Source of the DNA: Micromonospora trifolii
GTDB lineage: Bacteria; Actinomycetota; Actinomycetes; Mycobacteriales; Micromonosporaceae
Assembly (NCBI RefSeq): GCF_022229005.1
Contig: NZ_JAKKFD010000003.1
Location: forward strand, 248,001-312,000
DNA length: 64,000 nucleotides
Direction of reading: 5' to 3'
Shown: piece by piece, positions 1 to 8,436 of the stretch
Numbering within the stretch: position 1 is the stretch's first letter
Layout: the number at the start of each line of letters is the position of its first letter
Program-made: the position numbers and the translations under genes
Notes under the pieces: generated by a model
Told to the model about the DNA's origin: nothing
The model's database searches: none
What the model saw: only the letters and a program-made list of their open reading frames with translations

Positions 1-2
1 AA

Positions 3-515
3 GGTGGCATCGCACTGGCCACCTCCCGGATCCAACAGGCGGTCGTCGAGGACTCCGAGCGCCAGGGCATGGGCACCACGCTGACCGCCCTGCTCTTCGC
101 CCGTACCGGCAGCTGCCTGGCGCTCGCACACGTCGGCGACTCCCGGGCCTACCTGTACCGCGAGGGCGTGCTCAAGCAGGTCACCCGGGACGATACGTTC
201 GTCCAGATGCTGGTGGATCAGGGCGTCATCACCGCGGACCAGGCCAGCAGCCACCCGCGCCGGGCCGTGGTCACCCAGGCGTTGCAGGGCGAAGAGGTCT
301 CCCCGTCGTACGCGACGATGGTGCCCCGGGCCGGCGACCGGTGGCTGCTGTGCAGCGACGGCCTCTCCAACGTGGTCCGCCCGGACACCCTCACCGAGGT
401 GCTCAGCGGCTATCCGGACCGGGACGCCTGCGCCGCCAAGCTGATCGACCTGGCCCTGCACGCCGGCGCGCCGGACAACGTCACAGTCGTGGTGGCCGAC
501 GTCGTCGAGGAGTAG
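3..515 (+). CDS. PP2C-family Ser/Thr protein phosphatase, 3' part
   Basis: The gene runs in from before the window; 170 residues are visible in an open frame from base 3 to a TAG stop. Typical PP2C blocks are present: GDSRAYLYR (metal-binding Asp) near the start, LLCSDGLSNVV in the middle and DNVTVVV at the end. This matches the PstP/PrpC type of Mn2+/Mg2+-dependent phosphatase that opposes Ser/Thr kinases in actinobacteria. The N-terminal DGMGG-type metal motif lies outside the window. Only 8 bases separate its stop from the convergent hrpB stop. Whether it belongs to a kinase or FHA operon cannot be seen here. Confidence 0.9.
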   Translation, partial: GGIALATSRIQQAVVEDSERQGMGTTLTALLFARTGSCLALAHVGDSRAYLYREGVLKQVTRDDTFVQMLVDQGVITADQASSHPRRAVVTQALQGEEVSPSYATMVPRAGDRWLLCSDGLSNVVRPDTLTEVLSGYPDRDACAAKLIDLALHAGAPDNVTVVVADVVEE

Positions 516-523
516 ACCGACGC

Positions 524-3064
524 TCAGCGCCGGCGCGGCGTGGCGTGCCGGGTGGGTGTCGCCGTTCCCGGATCCTCCGGCCACGGGTGCCGGGGATAGC
601 GTCCGCGCAGCTCGGAGCGGACCTGCGGATAGCCGGTACGCCAGAACGACGCCAGGTCCGCGGTGACCGCCACCGGGCGGCCGGCGGGGGAGAGCAGGTG
701 CAGCAGCACCGGCACCCGACCGTCGGCGATGCGGGGGGCCGCCGGCCAACCGAATGTCTCCTGGAGCTTCACGGCGAGCACCGGCGCGCCCGGGTCGCCG
801 TAGTCGAGCCGGATCCGAGAACCACTCGGCACCTCGATCCGCTCCGGGGCCAGCTCGTCGAGGCGGGCGGCCTGCGCCCACGGCAGCAACCGACGCAGCG
901 CCGACGACACGTCCACTCGCGCCAGGTCGGCCCGGCGTCGCGCGGCGGCCAGCTCCGGGCCCAGCCAACTCGGCGCGGCGTCGAGCAACGAGTCGTCGCC
1001 GACCTCCGGCCACGGCTCGCCCAGGTGGTGCCGGAGGAACGCGAGCCGCTCGCGCAGCGCCCGCGCCGCCGGCGTCCACTGCAACAGGCCCAACCCGTCC
1101 TGGCGCAGGCCGGTCAGCAACGCGGCGGCCACCTCCGCCCGGTCCGGCCGGTCCAGCCGTCGCTGGACCAGCTCGATCGCGCCCAGCCGGGTCACCTCCC
1201 GGGCCACCACGTCCCCGTCGGACCAGCCGACCTCGCGGCCCGTGCGCAGCAACGGACCGGCCGCCTCCCGGGCCGTCGCCTCGTCCACCGGGGAGGCCCG
1301 GCGGATCCGGGCCGACGGCGCGCCGGGGGTGCGGTCCGCGACCGCCACCGCCAGCCAGTCGGACCCGGTCAGCCCCGAGCCGGCCGCCAGCTCCGCGGCG
1401 GTCCCGCCGGTCATCAGGTACGCCGAGCCGCCCGGCCGCCGCACCCGGGCCAACCGTTCCGGGTACGCCAGGCCGACGAGCAGCCCGGCGGCCAGATCGT
1501 CGCTCAGCCCACCCGAGCCGGTGCGGCCGGTGGCGTCGGCGCGGCCCTTCGGTGGGGCGCCGGCCGGCAGCGCGGCCCGCAGCCGGCGTACCTCGGTGCG
1601 CCAGCGGGCTGTCGCGCCCGCGTCCACGCCGGTGCGCAGTCGACGCCAACCGGCGACCAGATCGTCACCGGGGCCGGCGGCGCTCTCCTCGGCGAGCAGG
1701 GCGACCACCTCGGCGGCCCGGTCGGCGCCGACCCGGCCGGCGCCGTCGAGCAGCGCCCGGGCCAGCCGTGGGTGCGCCCCGGCCGCGGCGATCGACCGCC
1801 CCCGCGCCGTGATCCGACCGTCGGCGTCGACGGCGCCCAGGGTCTCCAGGGTGTCCCGAGCCACAGTCATCGCGGCCACCGGCGGCGCGTCGGGCAACGC
1901 GAGCCCGACGCCGTCCGGTCGGCCCCAGGCGGCCAGCTCCAACGCGAAACCGGTCAGGTCGGCGGTGGCGATCTCCGGCTCGGCGCGGGCGGGCAGCCGC
2001 TCATGGGTCGCCGCCGACCAGCAGCGATAGACGTACCCGGGGGCCTCCCGGCCGGCCCGGCCAGCCCGCTGGGTGGCGGCGGCGCGGGAGACCGGCACGG
2101 TGACCAGCGCGCCCAGCCCACGGGCCAGGTCGATCCGGGGCACCCGGGACAGCCCGGCGTCCACGACGATCCGCACACCAGGGACGGTCAGGCTGGTCTC
2201 GGCCAGCGCGGTGGCCAGCACCACCCGCCGCCGGTCCGCGCGACGCAGCGCGGCGTCCTGTTCGGTGCCGCGTTGACGGCCGTGCAGCGGCAGCAGCGCG
2301 ACAGCGTCCCGCAGGTCGGCCAGCCGGCCGGTGACCGCCGCGATCTCGCCGGCCCCGGGCAGGAAGACGAGCACGTCGCCGTCATGCTCGCGCAGCGCCC
2401 GCCGGACGGTGGCGGCCACGTGGTCGAGCAGGGCCCGGTCCACCGGCCCGGCCCCGGGCGGGGCGATCGGGCGCGCCGGGGGCACCCAGATCCGCTGCAC
2501 CGGATGCAACGCCGAGTCGGCCCGTACCACCGGGGCCGGGGTGGGCCCGCCCAGCAGCGCGGCGAACCGGTCGGTGTCCGGGGTCGCCGACATGGCCAGC
2601 AGCCACAGGTCCGGCCGGAGGGTGGCGCGCGCCTCCACTGTGAAGGCCAGCGCGAGGTCGGCGTCGAGTTGGCGTTCGTGGCACTCGTCGAGCAGCACGG
2701 CACCGGTGCCGGGCAGCTCCGGGTCGTGGTGCAGCCGGCGGACCAGCAGACCGGTGGTGACCACCTCGATCCGGGTGGCCGGGCCGACCCGCCGCTCGCC
2801 GCGCACCGCGTAGCCGACCCGCTCACCGACCCGCTCGCCGAGCAACTCGGCCATACGCCGGGCAGCGGCACGGGCCGCCACCCGGCGGGGTTGGGCGATC
2901 ACGACCCGACCGGTCACCCGGTCGGCCACGGCCAGCGGCGCGAGAGTGGTCTTGCCGGTGCCCGGCGGGGCCACCAGCACACCGGCGCCGGCAGCGTCGA
3001 GCGCCGCGACCAGCGCCGGCAGCACCGGACGGACCGGCAGGTCAAGTGTTACGTCGGAGAGCAC
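524..3064 (-). CDS. hrpB: ATP-dependent helicase HrpB
   Basis: A DExH-box (DEAH/RHA-type) helicase of about 846 residues, the usual length for HrpB. Walker A APPGTGKTT lies at residues 32-40, the DECH box near 125, motif III SATPD after it, and motif VI QRAGRAGRE near 330. The long C-terminal half matches the HrpB-specific region, ending in an Arg-rich tail. A GTG at 3064 is chosen because upstream in-frame codons run into the DUF397 gene, which ends at 3093; an upstream start at 3148 would overlap it. HrpB probably remodels RNA or DNA, but its substrate is not established. The gene converges on the PP2C gene. Confidence 0.9.
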   Translation of the reverse strand: MLSDVTLDLPVRPVLPALVAALDAAGAGVLVAPPGTGKTTLAPLAVADRVTGRVVIAQPRRVAARAAARRMAELLGERVGERVGYAVRGERRVGPATRIEVVTTGLLVRRLHHDPELPGTGAVLLDECHERQLDADLALAFTVEARATLRPDLWLLAMSATPDTDRFAALLGGPTPAPVVRADSALHPVQRIWVPPARPIAPPGAGPVDRALLDHVAATVRRALREHDGDVLVFLPGAGEIAAVTGRLADLRDAVALLPLHGRQRGTEQDAALRRADRRRVVLATALAETSLTVPGVRIVVDAGLSRVPRIDLARGLGALVTVPVSRAAATQRAGRAGREAPGYVYRCWSAATHERLPARAEPEIATADLTGFALELAAWGRPDGVGLALPDAPPVAAMTVARDTLETLGAVDADGRITARGRSIAAAGAHPRLARALLDGAGRVGADRAAEVVALLAEESAAGPGDDLVAGWRRLRTGVDAGATARWRTEVRRLRAALPAGAPPKGRADATGRTGSGGLSDDLAAGLLVGLAYPERLARVRRPGGSAYLMTGGTAAELAAGSGLTGSDWLAVAVADRTPGAPSARIRRASPVDEATAREAAGPLLRTGREVGWSDGDVVAREVTRLGAIELVQRRLDRPDRAEVAAALLTGLRQDGLGLLQWTPAARALRERLAFLRHHLGEPWPEVGDDSLLDAAPSWLGPELAAARRRADLARVDVSSALRRLLPWAQAARLDELAPERIEVPSGSRIRLDYGDPGAPVLAVKLQETFGWPAAPRIADGRVPVLLHLLSPAGRPVAVTADLASFWRTGYPQVRSELRGRYPRHPWPEDPGTATPTRHATPRRR

Positions 3065-3092
3065 GGCCCAGTCTCGCACCGGGACGGGTGCG

Positions 3093-3293
3093 TCAGGAGC
3101 GACGGACCTCGCCGACGCCGAGCACGAAGGCCCGCCAGGCCGTCGCACCGAAGGCGAGCACCGGGCCGGAGCGGTCCTTGCTGTCCCGGACGGCGACCTG
3201 ACCGTCGACTGTCGCGACCTCCACGCAGTTGCCGTTGCCGCTGCTGCGCGTGCTGGTGCGCCAGTCCGCTCGGGTCAGGTCGTACGCCGTCAT
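3093..3293 (-). CDS. DUF397 domain protein
   Basis: A 66-residue protein made almost wholly of a DUF397 domain, with the signature WRTSTRSSGNGNCVEVA and the later RDSKDRSGPVLAF. In Streptomyces such proteins sit beside WhiJ-like XRE regulators and are thought to modulate them. The same order is seen here: the XRE gene ends at 3335, only 41 bases upstream. The ATG at 3293 is preceded by GAGAGG at good spacing; the longer form starting at 3338 would overlap the regulator and lacks this support. Its role as a partner or antagonist of the regulator is inference from family context. Confidence 0.88.
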   Translation of the reverse strand: MTAYDLTRADWRTSTRSSGNGNCVEVATVDGQVAVRDSKDRSGPVLAFGATAWRAFVLGVGEVRRS

Positions 3294-3334
3294 CCGCGGT
3301 ACCTCTCGTCTGCGTCGGCGTGCCGCAGACGCGG

Positions 3335-4201
3335 TCACGCAAAGTTACGAGAAGCATGCTCAAGACGGGTCAACGACGCCGTCGGATCGAGCGCCATCCG
3401 GCACAGCTCCTCGTGCAGAAGGCTATACCCGAGCACATGATCGGCTTCCTCCAGAGCCAGCCCCATCGTGAGGTTATCCAGGTAAACCACTGACGCGTCG
3501 GCGGCATCGGCGAAGTTGAGGATCACGTACGGGGTGCTCATCGCGGGATGCCCGCCGGCCGTGAAGGGAAGTACCTGGATTGTCACGTTGGGTAGCTGCG
3601 CGATCCGGCTCATGTGGACCAGTTGTTCAGCCATCACCGCGGCGCCGCCGACCGGGCGCAGGAGCACCGCCTCGTTGAGGATCACCGACAGATCGACCGG
3701 GTCCTCGCGGCGCAGCACCTCCTGCCGGCGCAGCCTGGCGGCGATCTTGCGCTCCAGACCGTCCTCGCCGGCGGTGCGCCGGAAGATCTCCCGGGCGTAC
3801 GCCTCGGTCTGCAACAGCCCGGGTACCGACTCGGCCTCGTACGTGCGCAGCGCGGCCGCCTCGGCCTCCAGCCCGACGTAGAACTCGAACCACTCGGGGA
3901 GCACGTCGCTGTAGTTCTGCCACCAGCCGCGCTGCTGCGCCCCTCGGGCGATCTCGATCAGCGCTTCGGCATCCGAACCGGTCACCTCGTACAGGGCGAG
4001 GGCGGCTCGGACGTCGCGCGGTTTGATGCCGATCTGCGCGGTCTCGATCCGGGAGAGGTTGCTCTTCGACATGTCGAGCTGACGGGCGGCCACATCGAGG
4101 GTCATGCCCGCGCGTTCCCGAAGTTGGCGGAGTTCCCGGGCGATGCGGCGGCGACGCACGGTCGGGCTGGCGGCGGGTCGGATGGTGGGAATGGCGGTCA
4201 C
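3335..4201 (-). CDS. XRE-family regulator with DUF5753 (WhiJ-like)
   Basis: 288 residues. An N-terminal helix-turn-helix (residues about 15-70, with LRERAGMTLDVAARQLDMS and SKSNLSRIE) is followed by a DUF5753 domain, the layout of the large WhiJ-like family of actinobacterial regulators. The GTG at 4201 gives the usual family length; the frame stays open upstream but that part has no family features. It is followed by its DUF397 partner and is divergent from the GPP34 gene. The shared upstream region holds nested inverted repeats (4238-4296) that could be its operator. The signal it answers to is unknown. Confidence 0.9.
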   Translation of the reverse strand: MTAIPTIRPAASPTVRRRRIARELRQLRERAGMTLDVAARQLDMSKSNLSRIETAQIGIKPRDVRAALALYEVTGSDAEALIEIARGAQQRGWWQNYSDVLPEWFEFYVGLEAEAAALRTYEAESVPGLLQTEAYAREIFRRTAGEDGLERKIAARLRRQEVLRREDPVDLSVILNEAVLLRPVGGAAVMAEQLVHMSRIAQLPNVTIQVLPFTAGGHPAMSTPYVILNFADAADASVVYLDNLTMGLALEEADHVLGYSLLHEELCRMALDPTASLTRLEHASRNFA

Positions 4202-4237
4202 CGTCCGAGTCTGCCACGACAAGATCCGCAGGTCGCA

Positions 4238-4296
4238 GATGCACGGAGTGCAACTTTCAAATCTGGGAGTTGCGTTGCAGTAGCTGTCGGTGCATC
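4238..4296. promoter_or_regulatory. Nested inverted repeats between the XRE and GPP34 genes
   Basis: The divergent intergenic region carries GATGCAC (4238-4244) matched by GTGCATC (4290-4296) and, inside it, GCAACT (4250-4255) matched by AGTTGC (4268-4273). Two concentric dyads are what a dimeric or tetrameric regulator could bind. Binding by the adjacent XRE protein is inference only. Confidence 0.45.
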
Positions 4297-4342
4297 CTTT
4301 CCCGGTCGCGATCACTGTGGACACACCTGTGCGGGAGGACCG

Positions 4343-4969
4343 TTGCTCATCGCCGACGAGTTCTTCCTGATCGCACACAACGACAGTCGCGGCAAGGCCA
4401 AACTGCACCCGGCGGCGACCGGGCTCGGGCTGGCCGGCGGGCTCCTCGGCGAGCTGATCCTTTATGGACATATCACCGTCACGGCCGGGCAGATCAGCGT
4501 CATCGACAGGCGTCCGCCGGCCGACGCCCTGGCGCACACGGTGCTGGACCAGTTGGTCGGCGAGGCCCAGCACCGGGAGCTGCGCACCTGGCTGAGCTTC
4601 CTGGCGCAGAGCGCCACGACCTCGGTGGGGGAGCGGTTGGCCCGCGCCGGAGTGCTGCGCCGCCAGGAGAGTCGCCGGCTGCTGCGTACCTCGGTCAGCT
4701 ACCTGCCGATCGACCTCAACGCGGTGGCCTGGCCGGCCACCCGGCTACGGGCCCTGCTGGACCGGCCGGACCCGCCGGGCGTGCCGGACGCCCTGCTGCT
4801 CGGCCTGGTCGTGGCCGCCGGGCTGACCCGCGAGGTGCTGTGGAGCGCCGGCCCCCGCGCGCACCACCGGCTGAACGTCCTCATCCCCGCGCTGCCGGCG
4901 CCCCTCAAGGAACTCGTCGGGCACACCGAGGCCGCCGTCGGCGCCGCCGTGCTGCGCGGCATCCCCTGA
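4343..4969 (+). CDS. GPP34 (GOLPH3-like) family protein
   Basis: 208 residues. The opening LLIADEFFLIAHND, the later PPADALAHTVLD, and the C-terminal LPAPLKELVGHTEAAVG are hallmarks of the GPP34/GOLPH3 family. In eukaryotes GOLPH3 binds phosphatidylinositol-4-phosphate on Golgi membranes. Bacterial members are common in actinobacteria with no settled function; a peripheral membrane role is possible. A TTG start at 4343 is chosen because GGGAGGA lies six bases upstream and no ATG or GTG fits the conserved N-terminus. It is divergent from the WhiJ-like regulator, which may control it. Confidence 0.85.
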   Translation: MLIADEFFLIAHNDSRGKAKLHPAATGLGLAGGLLGELILYGHITVTAGQISVIDRRPPADALAHTVLDQLVGEAQHRELRTWLSFLAQSATTSVGERLARAGVLRRQESRRLLRTSVSYLPIDLNAVAWPATRLRALLDRPDPPGVPDALLLGLVVAAGLTREVLWSAGPRAHHRLNVLIPALPAPLKELVGHTEAAVGAAVLRGIP

Positions 4970-5018
4970 TCCCCCTCCGGTAACCCCCAACCCTCCCCTC
5001 GACAATCGGAGTAGTCGT

Positions 5019-6527
5019 ATGCCCCCGACATCGACAGTCGACCGACCCAGCAACGTCTCCGAAGCTCTGGCCCGGGGCCGCCTCGGCATCCCCTCGGTGA
5101 TCTTCTTCGTCCTCTCCGCCGCCGCGCCGCTGACAGTGGTGGCCGGCGTCGTCACCACCGGCTACGGCGTCATCGGGGTGACCGGCATCCCGCTGGCCTT
5201 CCTGCTGATCGCCGCGGTGCTCGCGCTCTTCTCGGTGGGTTACGTGGCGATGTCCCGCCGGGTGGAGAACGCCGGCGCCTTCTACGCCTACATCTCCCGG
5301 GGGCTCGGCCGACCGGCCGGCGTGGGCGCCGCCTGGGTCGCGCTGATCGCGTACAACGCGCTCCAGGTCGGGCTGTACGGCACCATCGGCGTGGCGGCCG
5401 AGCCGGTGCTCGACCGGCTCTTCGGTGGGCACCCGCACTGGGCCGTCGTGGCCCTGGTGGCGTGGGCGTTGGTCGGCCTGCTCGGCCTGCTCCGAGTCGA
5501 CCTCAACGGCATGGTCCTGGCCGCGCTGCTGGTCGCCGAGATCGTGGTGGTCCTCGTCTTCGACCTGGGACAGCTCGGCAACCCGGCCGACGGTGGGGTC
5601 AGCTTCGCCCCGTTCTCACCGGACAACCTCTTCGTGCCGGGCGTCGGCGCGGTGCTGGTGCTCGCCGTCCTCGGCTTCGTCGGCTTCGAGTCGGCGGTGG
5701 TCTTCAGCGAGGAGAGCAAGGACCCGAAGCGGACGGTGCCGCTGGCCACCTACCTCTCGGTGGCGATCATCGCAGGGCTGTACGCGTTGTCGTCCTGGAC
5801 CATGACCGTCGCGGTCGGGCAGGACCAGATCGTCGCCGAGGCCGGCGAGCAGAGCGTCGGGCTCATCTTCAACCTGGCCGCCGCGCACCTCGGCGACACC
5901 GCGGTCACCATCGGGCAGGTGCTCTTCCTGACCTCGGTGCTCGCCGCGATGATCTCGTTCCACAACACCACTGCCCGCTACACCTTCGCGCTCGGTCGGG
6001 AGCGGGTGCTGCCGGCGGTGTTCGGGCAGACCTCGGCCCGTACCGGGGCGCCGCGGGCCGCCTCGGTGGCGCAGAGCGTCCTCGGACTGCTGGTCATCCT
6101 GCTGTACGCGATCAACGGCTGGGATCCTGTGGTGCAGCTCTTCTTCTGGGTCGGCACCACCGGCGGCTTCGGTGTCCTGCTGCTGATCGCCACCACCTCG
6201 GTGGCGGTGATCGCCTACTTCGCCCGCTCCGCCAGCGGCGAAAACCTCTGGCGACGGGCCATCGCGCCCGGCCTGGCCACCATCGCGCTCGTCGTGATCA
6301 TCTGGTTGGCCGTGTCGAACTTCGCCAACCTGCTCGGCGTCGCGCCGGACTCCACGCTGCGCTGGGCGCTGCCCGCCGCGTACCCGGTGGCCGCCCTGCT
6401 GGGCATCGGCTGGGCCCTGCTGCTGCGCAGCAACCGCCCGGACACGTACGCCCGGATCGGCCTGGGCGCGGCGAGCGCCGCCGCCGTCAAGCCGGAGACG
6501 CCGGCCGCCGTGGAGGTGACCCGATGA
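5019..6527 (+). CDS. APC-superfamily amino acid permease
   Basis: 502 residues with about 12 hydrophobic segments, beginning with SVIFFVLSAAAPLTVVAG, the usual first helix of APC (amino acid-polyamine-organocation) transporters, and with FVGFESAVVFSEESKDPKR, the conserved APC loop after TM6. It should be an inner-membrane secondary transporter for an amino acid or amine; the substrate cannot be read. Its TGA overlaps the ATG of the following acetyltransferase (ATGA), so the two are translationally coupled and may act on the same compound. Confidence 0.9.
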   Translation: MPPTSTVDRPSNVSEALARGRLGIPSVIFFVLSAAAPLTVVAGVVTTGYGVIGVTGIPLAFLLIAAVLALFSVGYVAMSRRVENAGAFYAYISRGLGRPAGVGAAWVALIAYNALQVGLYGTIGVAAEPVLDRLFGGHPHWAVVALVAWALVGLLGLLRVDLNGMVLAALLVAEIVVVLVFDLGQLGNPADGGVSFAPFSPDNLFVPGVGAVLVLAVLGFVGFESAVVFSEESKDPKRTVPLATYLSVAIIAGLYALSSWTMTVAVGQDQIVAEAGEQSVGLIFNLAAAHLGDTAVTIGQVLFLTSVLAAMISFHNTTARYTFALGRERVLPAVFGQTSARTGAPRAASVAQSVLGLLVILLYAINGWDPVVQLFFWVGTTGGFGVLLLIATTSVAVIAYFARSASGENLWRRAIAPGLATIALVVIIWLAVSNFANLLGVAPDSTLRWALPAAYPVAALLGIGWALLLRSNRPDTYARIGLGAASAAAVKPETPAAVEVTR

Positions 6528-7114
6528 GCGTGGTCATCGAGCAGCTCGGACCGGAGGAGACCGCCCTCGTGGCGGGTCGGATCGCCGAGGCGTTCACCGT
6601 CCTGGAGGTGACGTACTGGCTGGTCCCCGACCCGAGCAAGCGGGAGGCCGTGCTGGCCGGCGACTTCGAGATCCTGGTCGCGCACGCGATGCGGCACGGC
6701 ATCGTCCACGCCACCGCGGACCGCGCCTCGGTCGCGGTCTGGTTTCCGTCGGTCGGTGAACCGGCGCCGCCGCCGGCGGACTACGACGCCCGACTGGCCG
6801 CCGCCTGCGGCGAGTGGACCGACCGGTTCCAGCACCTCGACGAGCTGTTCGCGGCGAACCACCCGCACCCGGACCACCACCACCTCGCGTTCCTGGCGAC
6901 CCAGCCGGACCGGCAGGGGCAGGGCCTGGGGAGCGCGTTGATGCGGCACCACCACGACTGGCTGGACGCCAACGGCATGCCGGCATACCTGGAAGCGAGC
7001 AGCCCGCGCAGCCGGGACCTGTACGCGAAGCACGGCTACCTGGCCGGCGAGCCGTTCCGGGTGCCCGACGGCACGCCGTTCTGGCCGATGTGGCGGGAGC
7101 CGGTCGGGCGCTGA
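6524..7114 (+). CDS. GNAT-family N-acetyltransferase
   Basis: 196 residues. The acetyl-CoA pyrophosphate-binding motif appears as RQGQGLGSALM in the second half, followed by AYLEASSPRSRDLYAKHGY, a typical GNAT C-terminal block. The gene starts inside the stop of the permease gene, so acetylation of the imported amine or amino acid is an attractive but unproven idea. It is followed by a strong palindromic terminator shared with the convergent sigma factor gene. Confidence 0.88.
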   Translation: MSVVIEQLGPEETALVAGRIAEAFTVLEVTYWLVPDPSKREAVLAGDFEILVAHAMRHGIVHATADRASVAVWFPSVGEPAPPPADYDARLAAACGEWTDRFQHLDELFAANHPHPDHHHLAFLATQPDRQGQGLGSALMRHHHDWLDANGMPAYLEASSPRSRDLYAKHGYLAGEPFRVPDGTPFWPMWREPVGR

Positions 7115-7189
7115 GCTGGTCTGGTGAGGTCGACGCGACCAGCACGGTCTGTGATAGCACTGTAACGCTCACGTGACACCACGGACAGC

Positions 7190-7223
7190 ACGGAGGGCCG
7201 GGTCCATGGACCCGGCCCTCCGT
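7190..7223. terminator. Perfect 34-bp palindrome, bidirectional terminator
   Basis: Every base from 7190 to 7223 pairs with its mirror (each arm 17 bases, centre CATG). It sits between the convergent acetyltransferase and sigma factor genes. It has a G/C-rich stem without a long T run, typical of high-GC actinobacterial terminators. Confidence 0.85.
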
Positions 7224-7234
7224 TCGTGAACCGA

Positions 7235-8059
7235 TCAGTACGTGCCGTCGAGCTGGCCGCGCAGCTTGGTCAGCGCCCGGGTCAGCAGCCGCGAGACGTG
7301 CATCTGCGAGACACCGATCTGGTCGGCGATCTGCGACTGGGTCAGGTTGCCGTAGAAGCGCAGCGTGAGGATCTTCTGCTCGCGCTCGTCGAGGGTGGCC
7401 AGCGCCGGGCCGAGGGCGACCCGCAGCTCAGCCAGCTCGAACTCGCTGTCCTCGCCGCCGAGCATGTCGCCCAGCTCGGTGGCGCGCTCGCCGTCGCCGG
7501 TCGGGGTGGACAGCGACACCGCGTTGTACGCGCGGGCGCCTTCCAGCCCCTCCAGCACCTCTTCCTCAGTGAGCTTGAGGTGCGCGGCGATGTCGGCGAC
7601 CGTCGGCGAGCGGCCGAGGGTCTGCAGGAGCGAGCTGTTGGCGTCGGAGATGGCCAGCCGCAGCTCCTGGAGCCGGCGGGGCACCCGGATGTCCCAGGTG
7701 CGGTCCCGGAAGTGCCGCTTGAGCTCGCCGATGATGGTGGGGATCGCGTAACCGGCGAAGTCGACACCGCGCTCGGGGTCGAACTTGTCGATGGCCTTGA
7801 TCAGGCCGATCGCGGCGGTCTGCGCGAGGTCGTCGTTCGGCTCGCCGCGCCCGCTGTAGCGGTGGGCCAGGTGGTTGGCGAGCGGCAGCCAGGCCTCGAT
7901 CGCCCGGTCCCGCAGCGCGGCGCGCGACGGGTGGTTGGCGGGCAGCGCCGCCATCGCGTTGAGCAGGTCGGCGGCGCTGTCGGTGAGAGCGCGCGGGTCG
8001 AGCTTGGTGGTGGCCTTGACGGCGGCGCTCGGCTGCTCGGTGATCGTTGGCGCGGTCAT
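7235..8059 (-). CDS. SigB/SigF/SigG-family RNA polymerase sigma factor
   Basis: 274 residues with sigma regions in order: 2.2 (DLAQTAAIGLIKAIDKF), 2.4/3 (IRVPRRLQEL), and 4.2 helix-turn-helix (LTQSQIADQIGVSQMHVSRL). This is the group 3 class used for general stress and development in actinobacteria. ATG at 8059 has GGGAGGA at ideal spacing; the GTG at 8077 overlaps that Shine-Dalgarno site and is rejected. No anti-sigma or anti-anti-sigma gene lies next to it, so control may come from elsewhere. Several genes in the window carry promoters of the type this class recognises (see 27421, 31228, 32267, 33416, 33472). Confidence 0.93.
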   Translation of the reverse strand: MTAPTITEQPSAAVKATTKLDPRALTDSAADLLNAMAALPANHPSRAALRDRAIEAWLPLANHLAHRYSGRGEPNDDLAQTAAIGLIKAIDKFDPERGVDFAGYAIPTIIGELKRHFRDRTWDIRVPRRLQELRLAISDANSSLLQTLGRSPTVADIAAHLKLTEEEVLEGLEGARAYNAVSLSTPTGDGERATELGDMLGGEDSEFELAELRVALGPALATLDEREQKILTLRFYGNLTQSQIADQIGVSQMHVSRLLTRALTKLRGQLDGTY

Positions 8060-8436
8060 GGGTGGTCCTCCCTGCACCTCGTCCGCTGACGAAAAAGACG
8101 TGACGCTTTGGTTTAGCTTTCAATGGGCCGTTCGGGAGTCACCTTAACCTGATCGTCTCCCAGAAATCTAGCCGAAAGGTTGATGTACTTAAGGTGTGTT
8201 GAGTAAGAAAAGGGGCATATGGCGCAGAAGTTGGGGTGGCTGTGAGGATCCTTACCCGTTGTTCCCGCTGCGGTGCGCTGGCCGGTCGGCCGACCGGTTC
8301 GGCCGATCGGCCCACGGGTCGCGTCGACTGGTCAACAGGAAATCCGACAAGTCGCCAGGAGTGTCGACTATCCGTCCTTGTCCCGCTGGTGGGACCGGCC
8401 GTAGCGTCGCGTGTACACACCCGGTTCGGAGGCACC
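8060..8436. other. 377-bp divergent intergenic region
   Basis: This separates the sigma factor gene from the acetoacetate-decarboxylase-like gene. The half next to the sigma gene is relatively AT-rich (8095-8235) and should hold its promoter, but I see no confident -35/-10 pair. The other half contains a 16-bp perfect palindrome at 8282-8297 (CCGGTCGG and its mirror) of unknown meaning. A possible eight-codon frame at 8219 is not convincing. Confidence 0.5.

Noticed and set aside
341..3493. Very long open frame (over 1,000 codons) on the plus strand opposite hrpB
   Set aside because: The translation is Arg/Gly/Pro/Gln-rich with no domain. It is the antisense shadow of hrpB caused by the lack of AT-rich stop codons in high-GC DNA. 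The same applies to long frames opposite the GH15, antiporter, SpoIIE and phospholipase genes.
8219..8245. Eight-codon frame (MAQKLGWL) with a purine-rich upstream region
   Set aside because: Too short to judge, no following coupled gene, and no evidence of a leader function.
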